64,000 bases of DNA, taken from the NCBI RefSeq assembly GCF_938039205.1, contig NZ_CALHVM010000067.1, positions 50,653 to 114,652 of the forward strand, written 5' to 3'. The notes under the pieces are model-generated. The model saw only the letters and a program-made list of their open reading frames with translations, did not search any database and was not told the origin of the DNA. Made by a program: the position numbers and the translations under genes. Below, in pieces: positions 44,575-53,938 of this stretch (position 1 is the first letter of the stretch; every line of letters begins with the position of its first letter). Source of the DNA: an uncultured Campylobacter sp. (GTDB taxonomy: Bacteria; Campylobacterota; Campylobacteria; Campylobacterales; Campylobacteraceae).

Positions 44575-46773
44575 CTAAAATTTGACTTCGGCCGAAAGCA
44601 TAAACATCCTGCTTTCGCCCAGGCTTAGTCCGTTAGCTACGCCAAGAACGCTAGCGCTGGTGCCTGCGCCGTCGGCGCTTGCAGGATACATGCCCGCCCA
44701 GTATTTTTTGTTAAATACGTTATTTACGTTAAAGCGCAAAGTGGTTTGTTTGCCCAGCATAGCGCGGCTAACGTATCTCACGCCAAGATCCGTGACGAAA
44801 AAGCTAGGCGTAGCCTGCGTGTTTAGATCGTCGATGTACATCTTGCTCGTGTAGTGGAAATTTGCGCTAAACGCGAGCTTTTCGGTATTTGGCACTACGT
44901 AGTCAAATAGCAAATTCGAGTTTAGTTTAGGTACGCCGTTTACGACTTTGCCGTTTGCGCCTTTTAGTAGCGGATCTTTAAATTTAGAGTTTATCAGCGT
45001 AAATCCGCCTAGAACGCTTAAATTTGACGTGATTTTGCCGCCGCTCATAAACTCAAAGCCCGTATTTACCTGCTCGCCTTGGACGTCGTATCTGCCGTTA
45101 CCGCCGACATAGGCGATAGGGCGCTGTATCCTAAACACCGCCGTGCTAAAGTCGATTTCGTTTATGCGAGCTTTGGCGCCTATTTCGTATTGTTTCGAGC
45201 GATACGGTTTTAGTACGCTGGTCGTGCCGTCGGCGTTCGTGCCGCTGCCGCCTTGTTGCAAGCTATCGGCAAAGGTAATATAGGTGCTCACGTTTTCAAC
45301 CGGTTTATAAACCAAGCTCGCGCCGTAGCTAAGGCCTGATTCGTCGTATTTGGTCACGATAGGTTTTAGCTGTCTTTGCGTAGCGGTTATGGCCGGGCGA
45401 GTGCGCTCTTTGATCCAGCTGTTTGAGAGGCTTAGTAGCAAGCTAAAGTTATCATTTATCGTGATATCATCTAGCACGGAGATATTTTTCATATCGGTCG
45501 TACTGAGTTTATATAAATTTGAGCCTTTTTTAGAGTTTGGATGCGGGAAAACTTTAGGATCGTTGATGTTTGCCGAGCCCGCTTTTGTAGTCGTGCTTAA
45601 ATTTGAGTAGCGATATTGCACATATCTATATCCGTTTGCCTGCACGCTAAAGTTATGGTTTAGCCCCCAAGTATCAAAGTCCGTGACCGCCTTTAGATAG
45701 CCGCTAGGTAGATCAAATCTATACGCCGCGGTCGCTCCGCCGCTGTGATAGGTATCGTAGTTGCCGTTTTTATCGGTGATTCTGTTTACGACGCTGTGTA
45801 TATGGCGATCGGCTCGCTGGAACTGATATCCGCCCTCGAAATACCAATCCTCGCTAGGAGCGTATTTAAATTTAGCGCTAGCCGTCGTCGTTTTTAGATT
45901 CATACCGCCGTATGGCTGACCAAGTCCGGGAGTTTTGTTATCTACGGGATCAGGTAGCTTTAGGTCGTTTCTGATCATGCCGTCTTTTACGTAAAGCGCA
46001 AAAAGTCCCGCAAATCCGTGAGTGTTGTGCTCGTAGTAGCTAGCCGCAGTCTCAAACGTAAGCGACTCGGTCGGATAAAACTCGAGCGTGAGACTGGTTA
46101 GACGGCGCTGGTAGTTGCTGTCTTTTACTTGTTTTGCGCCGTCTGAGCCGTATACGACCGCGCGATAGCCCACCTTGTCAAATTTCATCGAGCTATCCAC
46201 GCCCACGCCAAAGTGCTCTCGCGAAGCGTAGTCCGCCCAGATGCTGTGCTCGTTATCTACCGGGCGTTTTCTAGTGTAGTTAAAGACGCCGACAGGATTT
46301 TGCGGGCCGTAGAGCGAGCCGGCAAGACCGTTTTGTATCTGCAAGCTCTCAAACATCGCCATCGGGATCGCGGTAGTCGAAATAGCGTAAAAACCGTCCC
46401 AAAAAACATTACCCACGACGCTACCCTCAAAGCCGCGAGTTTGCGGACGACCGACCGTGGTGCCGCCTCTCATCTGAACCTGCGCGGACGGGAAGTATTT
46501 CACCGCCTCCTCAAAGCCGGTCACGCCTTGGTGATTCATCGTTTCTTTTGTGATCGTGCTTATCTGATACGGGGTATCTAGCACCTTTTTGCCGGCTAGG
46601 ATACCGTTTTGTACGTTTTTGGTTAGGATGCCTTCGCTAATACCGCTCTCGCTGATGTTGTCGCCGACGCTGTTTATCTCGACGCCTTCTAGCTTAACCG
46701 TATCTGCGGCATTTGCTTGCGCTGCAAATAGCGCCAAAACCGCACATGCGGCAACTGAAAATTTCACTCTCAT
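44575..46773 (-). CDS. TonB-dependent siderophore receptor, intact
   Basis: The 732-residue outer-membrane protein has a signal peptide (cut after about AQANA), an N-terminal plug with VLDTPYQISTI, MRGGTTVGRPQTRGFEG and QNGLAGSLYGPQNPVG, and a barrel of alternating strands ending in the terminal SAEVKF with final Phe. The plug and barrel fit the siderophore-receptor (FhuA/FhuE/FpvA-like) branch. The ATG is preceded by AAGGAG. It lies divergent from ftsW and upstream of a frameshifted paralogue and the ABC genes. The exact chelate cannot be assigned. Iron regulation is likely from the family, but I did not find a clear Fur box. Confidence 0.9.
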   Translation of the reverse strand: MRVKFSVAACAVLALFAAQANAADTVKLEGVEINSVGDNISESGISEGILTKNVQNGILAGKKVLDTPYQISTITKETMNHQGVTGFEEAVKYFPSAQVQMRGGTTVGRPQTRGFEGSVVGNVFWDGFYAISTTAIPMAMFESLQIQNGLAGSLYGPQNPVGVFNYTRKRPVDNEHSIWADYASREHFGVGVDSSMKFDKVGYRAVVYGSDGAKQVKDSNYQRRLTSLTLEFYPTESLTFETAASYYEHNTHGFAGLFALYVKDGMIRNDLKLPDPVDNKTPGLGQPYGGMNLKTTTASAKFKYAPSEDWYFEGGYQFQRADRHIHSVVNRITDKNGNYDTYHSGGATAAYRFDLPSGYLKAVTDFDTWGLNHNFSVQANGYRYVQYRYSNLSTTTKAGSANINDPKVFPHPNSKKGSNLYKLSTTDMKNISVLDDITINDNFSLLLSLSNSWIKERTRPAITATQRQLKPIVTKYDESGLSYGASLVYKPVENVSTYITFADSLQQGGSGTNADGTTSVLKPYRSKQYEIGAKARINEIDFSTAVFRIQRPIAYVGGNGRYDVQGEQVNTGFEFMSGGKITSNLSVLGGFTLINSKFKDPLLKGANGKVVNGVPKLNSNLLFDYVVPNTEKLAFSANFHYTSKMYIDDLNTQATPSFFVTDLGVRYVSRAMLGKQTTLRFNVNNVFNKKYWAGMYPASADGAGTSASVLGVANGLSLGESRMFMLSAEVKF

Positions 46774-47004
46774 TTAGACTCCTTATTGGTTTTATGCTAA
46801 ATTTGCATAATGCGTGTATGTTACAAATTATTTACTTAATACCAAATTAAAATTTTATATTTATATAATTTATATTAGTATATTTTTGATTTTTTCAGGA
46901 CTGTTTTTTGAGATAAAATTAAAATTTTTAAACATCCGATTAACATCTTTGTAAGCCATATTTAAGTAGAATCACCCCTTAAATTTAACTCGGGAAAGGG
47001 AAAA

Positions 47005-48165
47005 ATGCAGGCGGATAAGTGGATATTTTACTCTTGCGTCGCGCTCATTACTATCGGCATAGTTTTTTCGCTCTCCTTGCCCGTTTTTACCGTGCTTTTC
47101 TTTAACTACGAGCCTTACCATTTTTTCATCAGACAGCTTGTCGTTGGGGCGATCGGTATATTTTTGATGTGGGGCATCTCGCGGCTTGACCCTGACAAAT
47201 CCATGGTCTGGATCGGCTTTTGTCTATTCGGCTTTTGCGCTATCGCTATGGGAGCCATGCATGCGCTGCCTAGCTCGCTAGTCACCGATGCGGGCGGAGC
47301 CAAGCGCTGGATACGCTTGCCGGGCTTTTCTCTAGCGCCGGTGGAGTTTTTTAAGATCGGTTTCGTTTACTTTTTGGCATGGAGCTTTGCGCGCAAGATA
47401 GATGAGAGAAAAAAAAGCTTAAAGCAGGAATTTAAGCTCATTTTGCCTTATATATTTTTGTTTTTGATCGCCGTTTATCTTATCGCCATCCTTCAAAATG
47501 ACCTTGGCCAGGTCGTAGTTTTAGCGCTTACGCTTATAGTTATGATGCTTTTTGCCGGTACTAGCAAGCGGCTTTTCGTCATCGGTATGGCGGGAGCTTC
47601 AGTGCTTGCTTTTGTGGCTATTTTCACGTCTGAACACCGAATTTTACGTATAAAATCATGGTGGGGCACGGTGCAAAACATGGTCCTTTCACTTATGCCG
47701 GAAAATATGGCAAATATGTTTCGCGTCGAGGGCGTGCCCGAGCCCTATCAGATATCGCACTCGCTAAACGCCATAAAGCACGGCGGATTTTTCGGCGAAG
47801 GGCTGGGAGCTGGCGTGTTTAAGCTCGGATTTTTGAGCGAAGTGCACACGGACTTCGTACTTGCCGGTATCGCCGAGGAGGTCGGGGTGCTCGGGATACT
47901 TATCATCACGTCGCTTCTTTTGATTTTGCTTTTCCGTATCTTTCGCGTCTCCTCAAGGAGCGAAAATAAAGTCTATCACCTCTTTACGCTCGGCGTCGGG
48001 CTTCTCATCTCGTTTTCGTTTATCATGAACTCATACGGCATCACCTCGATCACGCCTATCAAAGGCATCGCCGTGCCGTTTCTAAGTTACGGCGGCAGCT
48101 CGATCCTAGCGCTTTGCATAGGGGTCGGCATGGTGCTGATGGTGAGTAAAAAAGTAAAAGATTGA
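47005..48165 (+). CDS. ftsW: SEDS-family peptidoglycan glycosyltransferase FtsW
   Basis: The 386-residue protein has about ten hydrophobic segments and SEDS blocks GAKRWIRLPGFSLAPVEFFK, LQNDLGQVVV, and a C-terminal GITPIKGIAVPFLSYGGSS-like stretch (here SITPIKGIAVPFLSYGGSS). It polymerises lipid II at the septum with a partner PBP. RodA is the alternative, but murG follows after 70 bp as in the C. jejuni ftsW-murG pair. AAAGGGAAAA precedes the ATG. It is divergent from the TonB receptor (231-bp spacer). Confidence 0.88.
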   Translation: MQADKWIFYSCVALITIGIVFSLSLPVFTVLFFNYEPYHFFIRQLVVGAIGIFLMWGISRLDPDKSMVWIGFCLFGFCAIAMGAMHALPSSLVTDAGGAKRWIRLPGFSLAPVEFFKIGFVYFLAWSFARKIDERKKSLKQEFKLILPYIFLFLIAVYLIAILQNDLGQVVVLALTLIVMMLFAGTSKRLFVIGMAGASVLAFVAIFTSEHRILRIKSWWGTVQNMVLSLMPENMANMFRVEGVPEPYQISHSLNAIKHGGFFGEGLGAGVFKLGFLSEVHTDFVLAGIAEEVGVLGILIITSLLLILLFRIFRVSSRSENKVYHLFTLGVGLLISFSFIMNSYGITSITPIKGIAVPFLSYGGSSILALCIGVGMVLMVSKKVKD

Positions 48166-48235
48166 GCTTAAATTTGACTTGCGGCATGGTAAGGAAAATT
48201 TAAGCACTTCAAATTTAAAAGGCAAGGAGTAAAAT

Positions 48236-49369
48236 TTGACGTCTGAAAATTTAAGAGACAAACAAATTTCGGCTGAAATTTCGCCGTCAAATTTGACTAG
48301 CGACGAAACCCAAAACAAAGCTTTAGGCAGTCTGCAAAACGGCACTATCGTTATCTGCGGCGGAGGCACGGGCGGACATCTAGCCGTCGCAAAAGCTCTA
48401 AACGAGGAGCTAGTTTTGCGCGGATGCAGGACGATATTTGTGGGCTCTAGTAGCGGCCAGGATAAGATGTGGTTTGAAAACGGCGCCGCATTTAGCGAGA
48501 AATTTTTTCTGCCTAGCAGCGGAGTCGTAAACAAAAAGGGGCTCGGCAAACTTTTTTCGCTTTTTAATATCCTAAAGTTAGCCTTTAAATGCCGAAAAAT
48601 TTTTAAGACTTATGCCGTAAAAGCCGTCGTTAGCGTGGGCGGATACAGCGCAGCGCCTGCAGCATTTGCGGCGATTATATCGCGCACGCCGCTTTTTATC
48701 CATGAGCAAAACGCCGTGATCGGCAACCTAAACAAGCTCTTAAAACCGCTCGCAAAGGGCTTTTTTAGCTCGTATTTTAAGCCTGTGTTTAGCTATCCCG
48801 TAGCGGAGAGATTTTTTAGCTCGGCTAGGCTTCGCAGCGAGCTAAAAACGGTGATATTTTTAGGCGGTTCGCAGGGCGCGGCGGCGATAAATTCGCTAGC
48901 CTTAAAGCTGGCTCCGATTTTTAAAGAAAAAGGCGTAAAAATCATCCATCAATGCGGCAAAAACTCGCTTGAGAGTTTGCAAGAGGAGTACAAAAAACTA
49001 GGCCTTGCTGGCGAGGAACTCGATCTTTTTGACTTTGATCCTAAAATAGAGCTCAAAATAAGCCGCGCCGATCTGGCGATAAGCCGCGCAGGGGCGGGCA
49101 CGCTATGGGAGCTCACGGCAAACGCGCTGCCTAGCGTATTCGTACCTTACCCTCACGCCGCAAATAACCATCAGGTCTTTAATGCTAAATTTCTAGTGGA
49201 TCAAAATTTGGCCAAATTTTGCTTTCAAAAAGGCGGCGATATCGATGCAGACGAGATGCTAAATTTGATAAATGAGATGGATATATCGCGAATTTCAAGC
49301 AAGCTTTCTAGGCAGATAGATAATGGCGGTGCACGAAAAATAGTGGATGAAATTTTAAAAGATATTTAA
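48236..49369 (+). CDS. murG: UDP-GlcNAc--lipid I transferase MurG, with N-terminal extension
   Basis: The 377-residue product has the MurG core with GGGTGGHLAVAK, FIHEQNAVIGNLNK, GGSQGAAAIN and SRAGAGTLWEL. It adds GlcNAc to lipid I at the membrane. The start is the TTG at 48236, with AAGGAG at 48224-48229. This gives about 36 extra polar residues before the canonical IVICGGGTGG, where MurG usually begins after one to a few residues. The core has no ATG/GTG/TTG at the usual spot; an inner TTG near residue 20 lacks a ribosome-binding site. The extension is likely real but could be a misread start. Confidence 0.9.
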   Translation: MTSENLRDKQISAEISPSNLTSDETQNKALGSLQNGTIVICGGGTGGHLAVAKALNEELVLRGCRTIFVGSSSGQDKMWFENGAAFSEKFFLPSSGVVNKKGLGKLFSLFNILKLAFKCRKIFKTYAVKAVVSVGGYSAAPAAFAAIISRTPLFIHEQNAVIGNLNKLLKPLAKGFFSSYFKPVFSYPVAERFFSSARLRSELKTVIFLGGSQGAAAINSLALKLAPIFKEKGVKIIHQCGKNSLESLQEEYKKLGLAGEELDLFDFDPKIELKISRADLAISRAGAGTLWELTANALPSVFVPYPHAANNHQVFNAKFLVDQNLAKFCFQKGGDIDADEMLNLINEMDISRISSKLSRQIDNGGARKIVDEILKDI

Positions 49370-49420
49370 AATTACGGCAGAGCGTTAAATTTAAATATCT
49401 TTATTTTTCAAATTTGAAAA

Positions 49421-50016
49421 TTAGTTTATAAAATTCGCTTTCAACTCTCGCAGCTCGTAAATCAGATAGTGATACACGAGCTCGCCGGTTTGCAGACTTT
49501 GACCGCTAAAAACCGGTTCTATCATCGCCGCAATCTTATCACAAACGCTGATTATCTCGGCTAAAAGGAGCTGATCGCCTCTGCTTTTTGCTAAAAAACC
49601 GAGTAGAGTAAAAACTTATACGCCATCTTAAACTCGCCCAAAATTACGTTTGAGACGATACCGGCCTGCATTTTTAGTAGTTTATCAAGTCGCGATTGTG
49701 CTCTCGGCCAGTTGCGTCTTTACGGCGCGCGGACGAGTCGTGTCATTATTAAAAAGGCTTCGCCTTTTGTATTTTTGCATGATGGCGCTTTGAACTTGCA
49801 GGAGCTCGGTTATATCTTTGATATTTTTTGCGGCGACTTTGAGTTTGCGATTTGCCATTATGCGAGAGATAGGCGCTGATGTTGGCATAGTACTCCTCGT
49901 TGTCGAAAACAGCCGAAAAAGTATCCGATAGACTTTATCTTTTACTCTTTGACTGAGCTTGTCAGAGCGCTAAACTGCACGACGCTTATGATCGCTTCTT
50001 GCGGCTTGATATCCAT
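49421..50016 (-). pseudogene. Decayed gene of unknown family
   Basis: Reading the minus strand, an ATG at 50014-50016 gives MDIKPQEAIISVVQF and stops after about 24 codons. The middle keeps MANRKLKVAAKNIKDI and LLQVQSAIMQKYK in one frame, then LDKLLKMQAGIVSNVI and GEFKMAYKFLLYSVF in another. The end keeps RGDQLLLAEIISV, MIEPVFSGQSLQT and HYLIYELRELKANF down to a TAA at 49421. The pieces look like one helical protein of about 190-200 residues broken by several stops and frameshifts. It follows the PAS gene on the same strand, suggesting a former partner. I cannot name the family. Confidence 0.6.
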
Positions 50017-50073
50017 TTTTCAAGTTCGTTAGGCTTGTTTTTTGGTATTTATATCGCCAGAGACGAGAGTATC

Positions 50074-50580
50074 TTATATCTGTCCTCGCTGAAGTTTATG
50101 TACCAACTCGTCGTAGCTGGCGCCGGCGCCGGCTAAAATTTGCCTCAGTAACTTGCTTGAGGCCTCCATGCCGCCGCTTTTTTCGGCCTCAAGCAACCGT
50201 CTATATACGCCCTCGATAAATTTGACCCCATCCGGGTTTGGCTTGCGGCGGACGGAGTAGTAACCGATGATCTCGCCGTTAGCATCTAGCGAGGCCGTAA
50301 TATTGGCAAATACCCAGTAAAAGCCGCCGTCAAAGCTCTTGTTTTTAACGAACGCAAAAATCTCCTGCTTTGCCTTTATGCGCTCCCACAGCAGCTTAAA
50401 CACGATGCGCGGCATATCTGGGTGTCTGATGATGTTGTGCGGTTTATGTAAAAGCTGCTCTTGCGTTGCGCCGACGATCTTTAAAAACGGCTGATTGCAG
50501 TAGGTTATCCTGCCTTTTACGTCGGTTTTTGATACGATAAAATCTTCTTCTTTTACGAAATATTCTTTATTCTCGTTCAC
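50074..50580 (-). CDS. PAS-domain protein, CetB/Aer-like energy-taxis type
   Basis: The roughly 168-residue product is a single PAS domain (about residues 15-120: DVKGRITYCNQPFLKI, HNIIRHPDMP, GGFYWVFANI) followed by a short helical tail. The PAS signature resembles the FAD-binding CetB/Aer family, which senses redox and works with a separate methyl-accepting partner. I set the start at the GTG 50578-50580, behind AAGG. A TTG at 50604 overlaps the -10 box, so it could hardly be translated. No CetA-like gene is next to it; the downstream gene is decayed. Confidence 0.75.
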   Translation of the reverse strand: MNENKEYFVKEEDFIVSKTDVKGRITYCNQPFLKIVGATQEQLLHKPHNIIRHPDMPRIVFKLLWERIKAKQEIFAFVKNKSFDGGFYWVFANITASLDANGEIIGYYSVRRKPNPDGVKFIEGVYRRLLEAEKSGGMEASSKLLRQILAGAGASYDELVHKLQRGQI

Positions 50581-50603
50581 TTCATACCTTAAATTTTTCG
50601 GCA

Positions 50604-50609
50604 ATTATA
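50604..50609 (-). promoter_or_regulatory. -10 box (TATAAT) of the PAS gene
   Basis: The minus strand reads GGTTATAATTGCC about 24 bp before the chosen GTG. Its overlap with the upstream TTG decides the start in favour of the GTG. Confidence 0.55.
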
Positions 50610-50799
50610 ACCAAATATTACGCAAATATAGCTTACTGGCCTTTTTAAATTTAGCATTCGGCGGGCGCGGCAAATGCCTATTAAATCAAATTTGACGCCG
50701 TAAATTTAAGGGTAGGGCGAGCGGATTTTGCTATGTAGATTTGAGTGAGATTTTGAAAAAGCTCGGCGACAAATTTAACTCCGCCGCCGAATCGAAGTA

Positions 50800-50827
50800 A
50801 AATTTAAGCCCAAAAAGGCTTAAATTT
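50800..50827 (-). terminator. Terminator of htpG
   Basis: AAATTTAAGCC (50800-50810) and GGCTTAAATTT (50817-50827) form an 11-bp perfect stem with a 6-nt loop. The stem begins within the htpG stop codon, and a short T run (TTTT) follows on the minus strand. Confidence 0.7.
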
Positions 50828-52679
50828 AGATCGCTTTTAGCAAAATTTTAGTTAGCTTTTTGCTAAACGCCGACGGATCGTCGATCGCGACGCCTTCGTT
50901 TAACTTAGCCATATCTAAAAGTAGCTCCGCCGCGTCATAGATCATTGCTTCGTTTTGAGATAGTTTTTCAAAGAGCTCGTGCTTTGGATTTATCTCTAGT
51001 ATTGGTAAAATTTTACCCGCACTATGCCCCATCTGCTTTAGCATCATCTGCGTAGCGTAGTCGGGATCGTTTTTATCGTAGACGATGACGGCGGCGCTTT
51101 CGCTTAGGCGCGAGCTTAGCTTCACGTCCTTGACCTCGTCTTTTAGTATCTCTTTCATCTTGGCTAGCAGCGCGGCGAATTTGCCCTCGTCGGCTTCGCT
51201 TTTTTCCGGCTTGATCTCGGCGTCGATATCGGTATGATTTACCGCTTTTATCGGTGTTTTATCGTAGTCTTGCACCATCGGCATGACGATAGAGTCTATC
51301 TCCTCGTCCATGATGAGCACTTCTATCCCTTCAGCCTTAAAGCTCTCTAAAAGTGGCGAATTTCTTAGCATCGTTTCGTTATTTCCGCTGATGTAGTAGA
51401 TTGATTTTTGACCGTCTTTCATCACGTCTTTGTACTCTTTTAGGCTGACTAGTCCCTCGCGTTTGCTTGATTTAAAGAGGCAAAGGTCTAAAATTTGCTC
51501 CTTTTCGCTGCTAAATCCGTAAAGCCCCTCTTTGATAACCTTGCCGAATATTTTATAAAATTTGACGTACTTTTCCCTGTCTTTTTCTTTTAGCTTGGCT
51601 AGTTCGCCCAGGATTTTCTTGACGCTTTGCTCCCTTACGCTGCGCATTATGCTGTTTTCTTGCAGGATCTCGCGGCTGACGTTTAGCGGTAGATCCTCCA
51701 CGTCGATGATGCCGCGGACGAATCTAAGATACGGCGGAAGCATCTCTTTGGCGTCGTCGCTGATAAATACGCTTTTGACGTAAAGTTTCACGCCGCTTTG
51801 ATAGTCCACGCGAAATAGATCAAAGGGCTCTGACGCAGGCACGAAAAATAGGGTAGTGTACTCAATCTTACCCTCGGCTTTGGTATGCACGTAGAGCAGC
51901 GGATCTTCGCTATCGTGCGAGATTTGCTTGTAAAAGTCGTTGTAGTCGGCGTCTTTTAGCGCGCTTTTACTCATTTTCCAGAGCGCCGAGGCCTTATTTA
52001 TCTGCACGTTTTTGGTCTCGTACGAGCCCTCTTTTTCGCCCTCTTTAGGCGGCACGTACTCTTCTTTATCCGCAAATATCGGATACGGGATGTGGTTGGA
52101 GTATTTTTTGACGATGTTTTCTATGCGGTAGGACTCGGAAAACTCATCATCTTTTAGATAAAGCGTGATCGAGGTGCCGTGGCTATCTTTTTGCGCAGGC
52201 GAGATCTCGTAGGTTTTGGCATCCGAGCTCCACATGAAGGCCTCTTCGCCAAGCGCTTTTTTGCTAACAACTTCGATCTTATCCGCAACCATAAACGCCG
52301 AATAAAACCCGACGCCAAACTGCCCGATAAGCGCGCTATCTTTTTTAGCTTGGCCGCTTAGTTTGTCTAAAAAGCCTTTCGTACCGCTTCTAGCGATGGT
52401 ACCGAGGTTATTTATTAGACCCTCTTTGTCCATGCCGATGCCGTTATCGCTGATTGTTAGCGTCTTTTTTTCTTTATCTATTTTGATATCGATTCGCGGA
52501 GAGTAGCTTAGACTTTTGTATGCGTCGTCCGTGAGGCAGAGGTAGTTTAGTTTATCCAGCGCGTCGCTTGCGTTTGAGATAAGCTCGCGCAAAAATATCT
52601 CTTTGTTTGAGTAAAGCGAGTGTATCATCAAATTTAACAGCTCGTTTACCTCGGTCTGAAATTCAAATTTTTCGCTCAT
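50826..52679 (-). CDS. htpG: Molecular chaperone HtpG (Hsp90)
   Basis: The 617-residue product has the Hsp90 N-domain (ELISNASDALDKL, DNGIGMDKEGLINNLGTIARSGT, GQFGVGFYSAFMVAD), the middle domain and the C-terminal dimer domain. The start is set at the ATG 52677-52679 (MSEKFEFQTEVN), which has AAAGGA upstream; the frame stays open for 15 more codons, but those have no such signal. It assists folding in the cytoplasm with ATP. It is monocistronic, with its own terminator. The relation to plsC downstream follows the C. jejuni order, interrupted here by the ankyrin genes. Confidence 0.95.
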   Translation of the reverse strand: MSEKFEFQTEVNELLNLMIHSLYSNKEIFLRELISNASDALDKLNYLCLTDDAYKSLSYSPRIDIKIDKEKKTLTISDNGIGMDKEGLINNLGTIARSGTKGFLDKLSGQAKKDSALIGQFGVGFYSAFMVADKIEVVSKKALGEEAFMWSSDAKTYEISPAQKDSHGTSITLYLKDDEFSESYRIENIVKKYSNHIPYPIFADKEEYVPPKEGEKEGSYETKNVQINKASALWKMSKSALKDADYNDFYKQISHDSEDPLLYVHTKAEGKIEYTTLFFVPASEPFDLFRVDYQSGVKLYVKSVFISDDAKEMLPPYLRFVRGIIDVEDLPLNVSREILQENSIMRSVREQSVKKILGELAKLKEKDREKYVKFYKIFGKVIKEGLYGFSSEKEQILDLCLFKSSKREGLVSLKEYKDVMKDGQKSIYYISGNNETMLRNSPLLESFKAEGIEVLIMDEEIDSIVMPMVQDYDKTPIKAVNHTDIDAEIKPEKSEADEGKFAALLAKMKEILKDEVKDVKLSSRLSESAAVIVYDKNDPDYATQMMLKQMGHSAGKILPILEINPKHELFEKLSQNEAMIYDAAELLLDMAKLNEGVAIDDPSAFSKKLTKILLKAI

Positions 52680-52952
52680 TTTTTCGTCCTTTGTTTTTAA
52701 AATTTTTAGCAGATTATAGCACAAGGTGCTAAGAATATCTTTAAACTTGATACGAATACTATCAACTAATCTAAAATTTGTTTCTCAAATTTGACTCGCG
52801 GTAAAAGGTTAAAATTAGTCAAATTTAGGATTTGGATTTTTGGGTTTTTAAATTTGGGTACTAAATTTGAGCTTAAAAAACTTTGGCAGTAAGTTTAAAA
52901 TTTGATTTTAAACGCAGCCGGCAAATTTTGGATTTTGATTTTTTAAAAGCGG

Positions 52953-53796
52953 CTAAAATTTAAGCTTCAAAACCTCCGTCGCTTCGTAAATTTTCGCCTT
53001 TTTTCTTAAAAATTCACACTCATCCGCCAGCTCACAAAGTCCGTTTTCTAGTAAAAACTCTATCGCCATAGCGTTATCAAGCGCTAAATTCGTCTCTATA
53101 AAAAAATCTAAGCCCGCTTTTGTTAATCTCTTTTAGGCTTTTCAATTCACAGCCTCGCCGAGCTTTAAAGTAACGCTGTTTTTATGGACAAAAGAGCGCA
53201 TATCGACCACGATTTGCAGCGCTATTTCGCTCATATCGGCGTTTAAGCTAAGTAGCTCTTTAAAAATCTCAAAGCCGTCCGTGCCGTAAATGCAGATTAA
53301 AACAAATTTATCGTTCGCGTCCGCTCCGTGCCTAACCAGGAGCTTTACGAGGCGGATGACGTCCGCTTCGCTAAGCTTGGACTTTTTTACTGAGGGAAGC
53401 GGCATCAGTAGCAAAGCGGAGTTGAAAATAGGGCTAGTAACGGCAGTTTTGTAGTTTAGATCGGGCTTAAATTCTAGTGCTTTTTTATCCGCTCAAAGTC
53501 GATTTCGCCGGCATTGTGCATCTTGGCATTAAAGATAAAAGGCGTAAAAAGGCGGTGCAATACTCGCCCGTTTCATCGTTTACACGGTGCGGATTTTGCC
53601 GCAAAAAATCTAAAATTTGATCAAGCCCGAAATCTATCTGCTCACTCGTAGCGTTTTCGTCGTAGAAAACCCTAAAATCAGGCACGGATTTTAGCTGCTC
53701 GCAAACCTCGACCACTTCATCTTACTCTAGCGCAAAAAGCGGCACAAATAAAAAGAGTAGAGCGAGTGGCAAAAATAGTAAAGAAATTTTCATCAT
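52953..53796 (-). pseudogene. Decayed ankyrin-like secreted protein, paralogue of the neighbouring gene
   Basis: An ATG near 53796 starts MMKISLLFLPLALLF, a signal peptide, followed by an in-frame TAA at 53722-53724. The same frame goes on with DFRVFYDENATSEQIDFGL and ILDFLRQNPHRVND, matching the intact neighbour (EIFFDENATNKQIDAGL). Later pieces appear in other frames: SEADVIRLVKLLVRHGAD at 53142-53414 and LDFFIETNLALD, MAIEFLLENGLCELADE down to a TAG at 52953. At least one stop and two frameshifts are needed to join them. Ankyrin-like repeats are visible in the second and third pieces. Confidence 0.72.
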
Positions 53797-53938
53797 CCAT
53801 CCTTAAATTTACATACGCTTTGGTAAAATTTGAGTTTAAATCCAGCAGTCTAAATTTGAAGCGGCAAATTTAACTAGGGTCGTCTTGTTTAAATTTGCCC
53901 TTAAATCTAACTTCATGTCGCTCGCTCGCCGCATTATG

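Noticed and set aside
46774..47004. Possible Fur box in the divergent spacer between the TonB receptor and ftsW
   Set aside because: The spacer is so AT-rich that many partial matches occur; none was clear enough to report.
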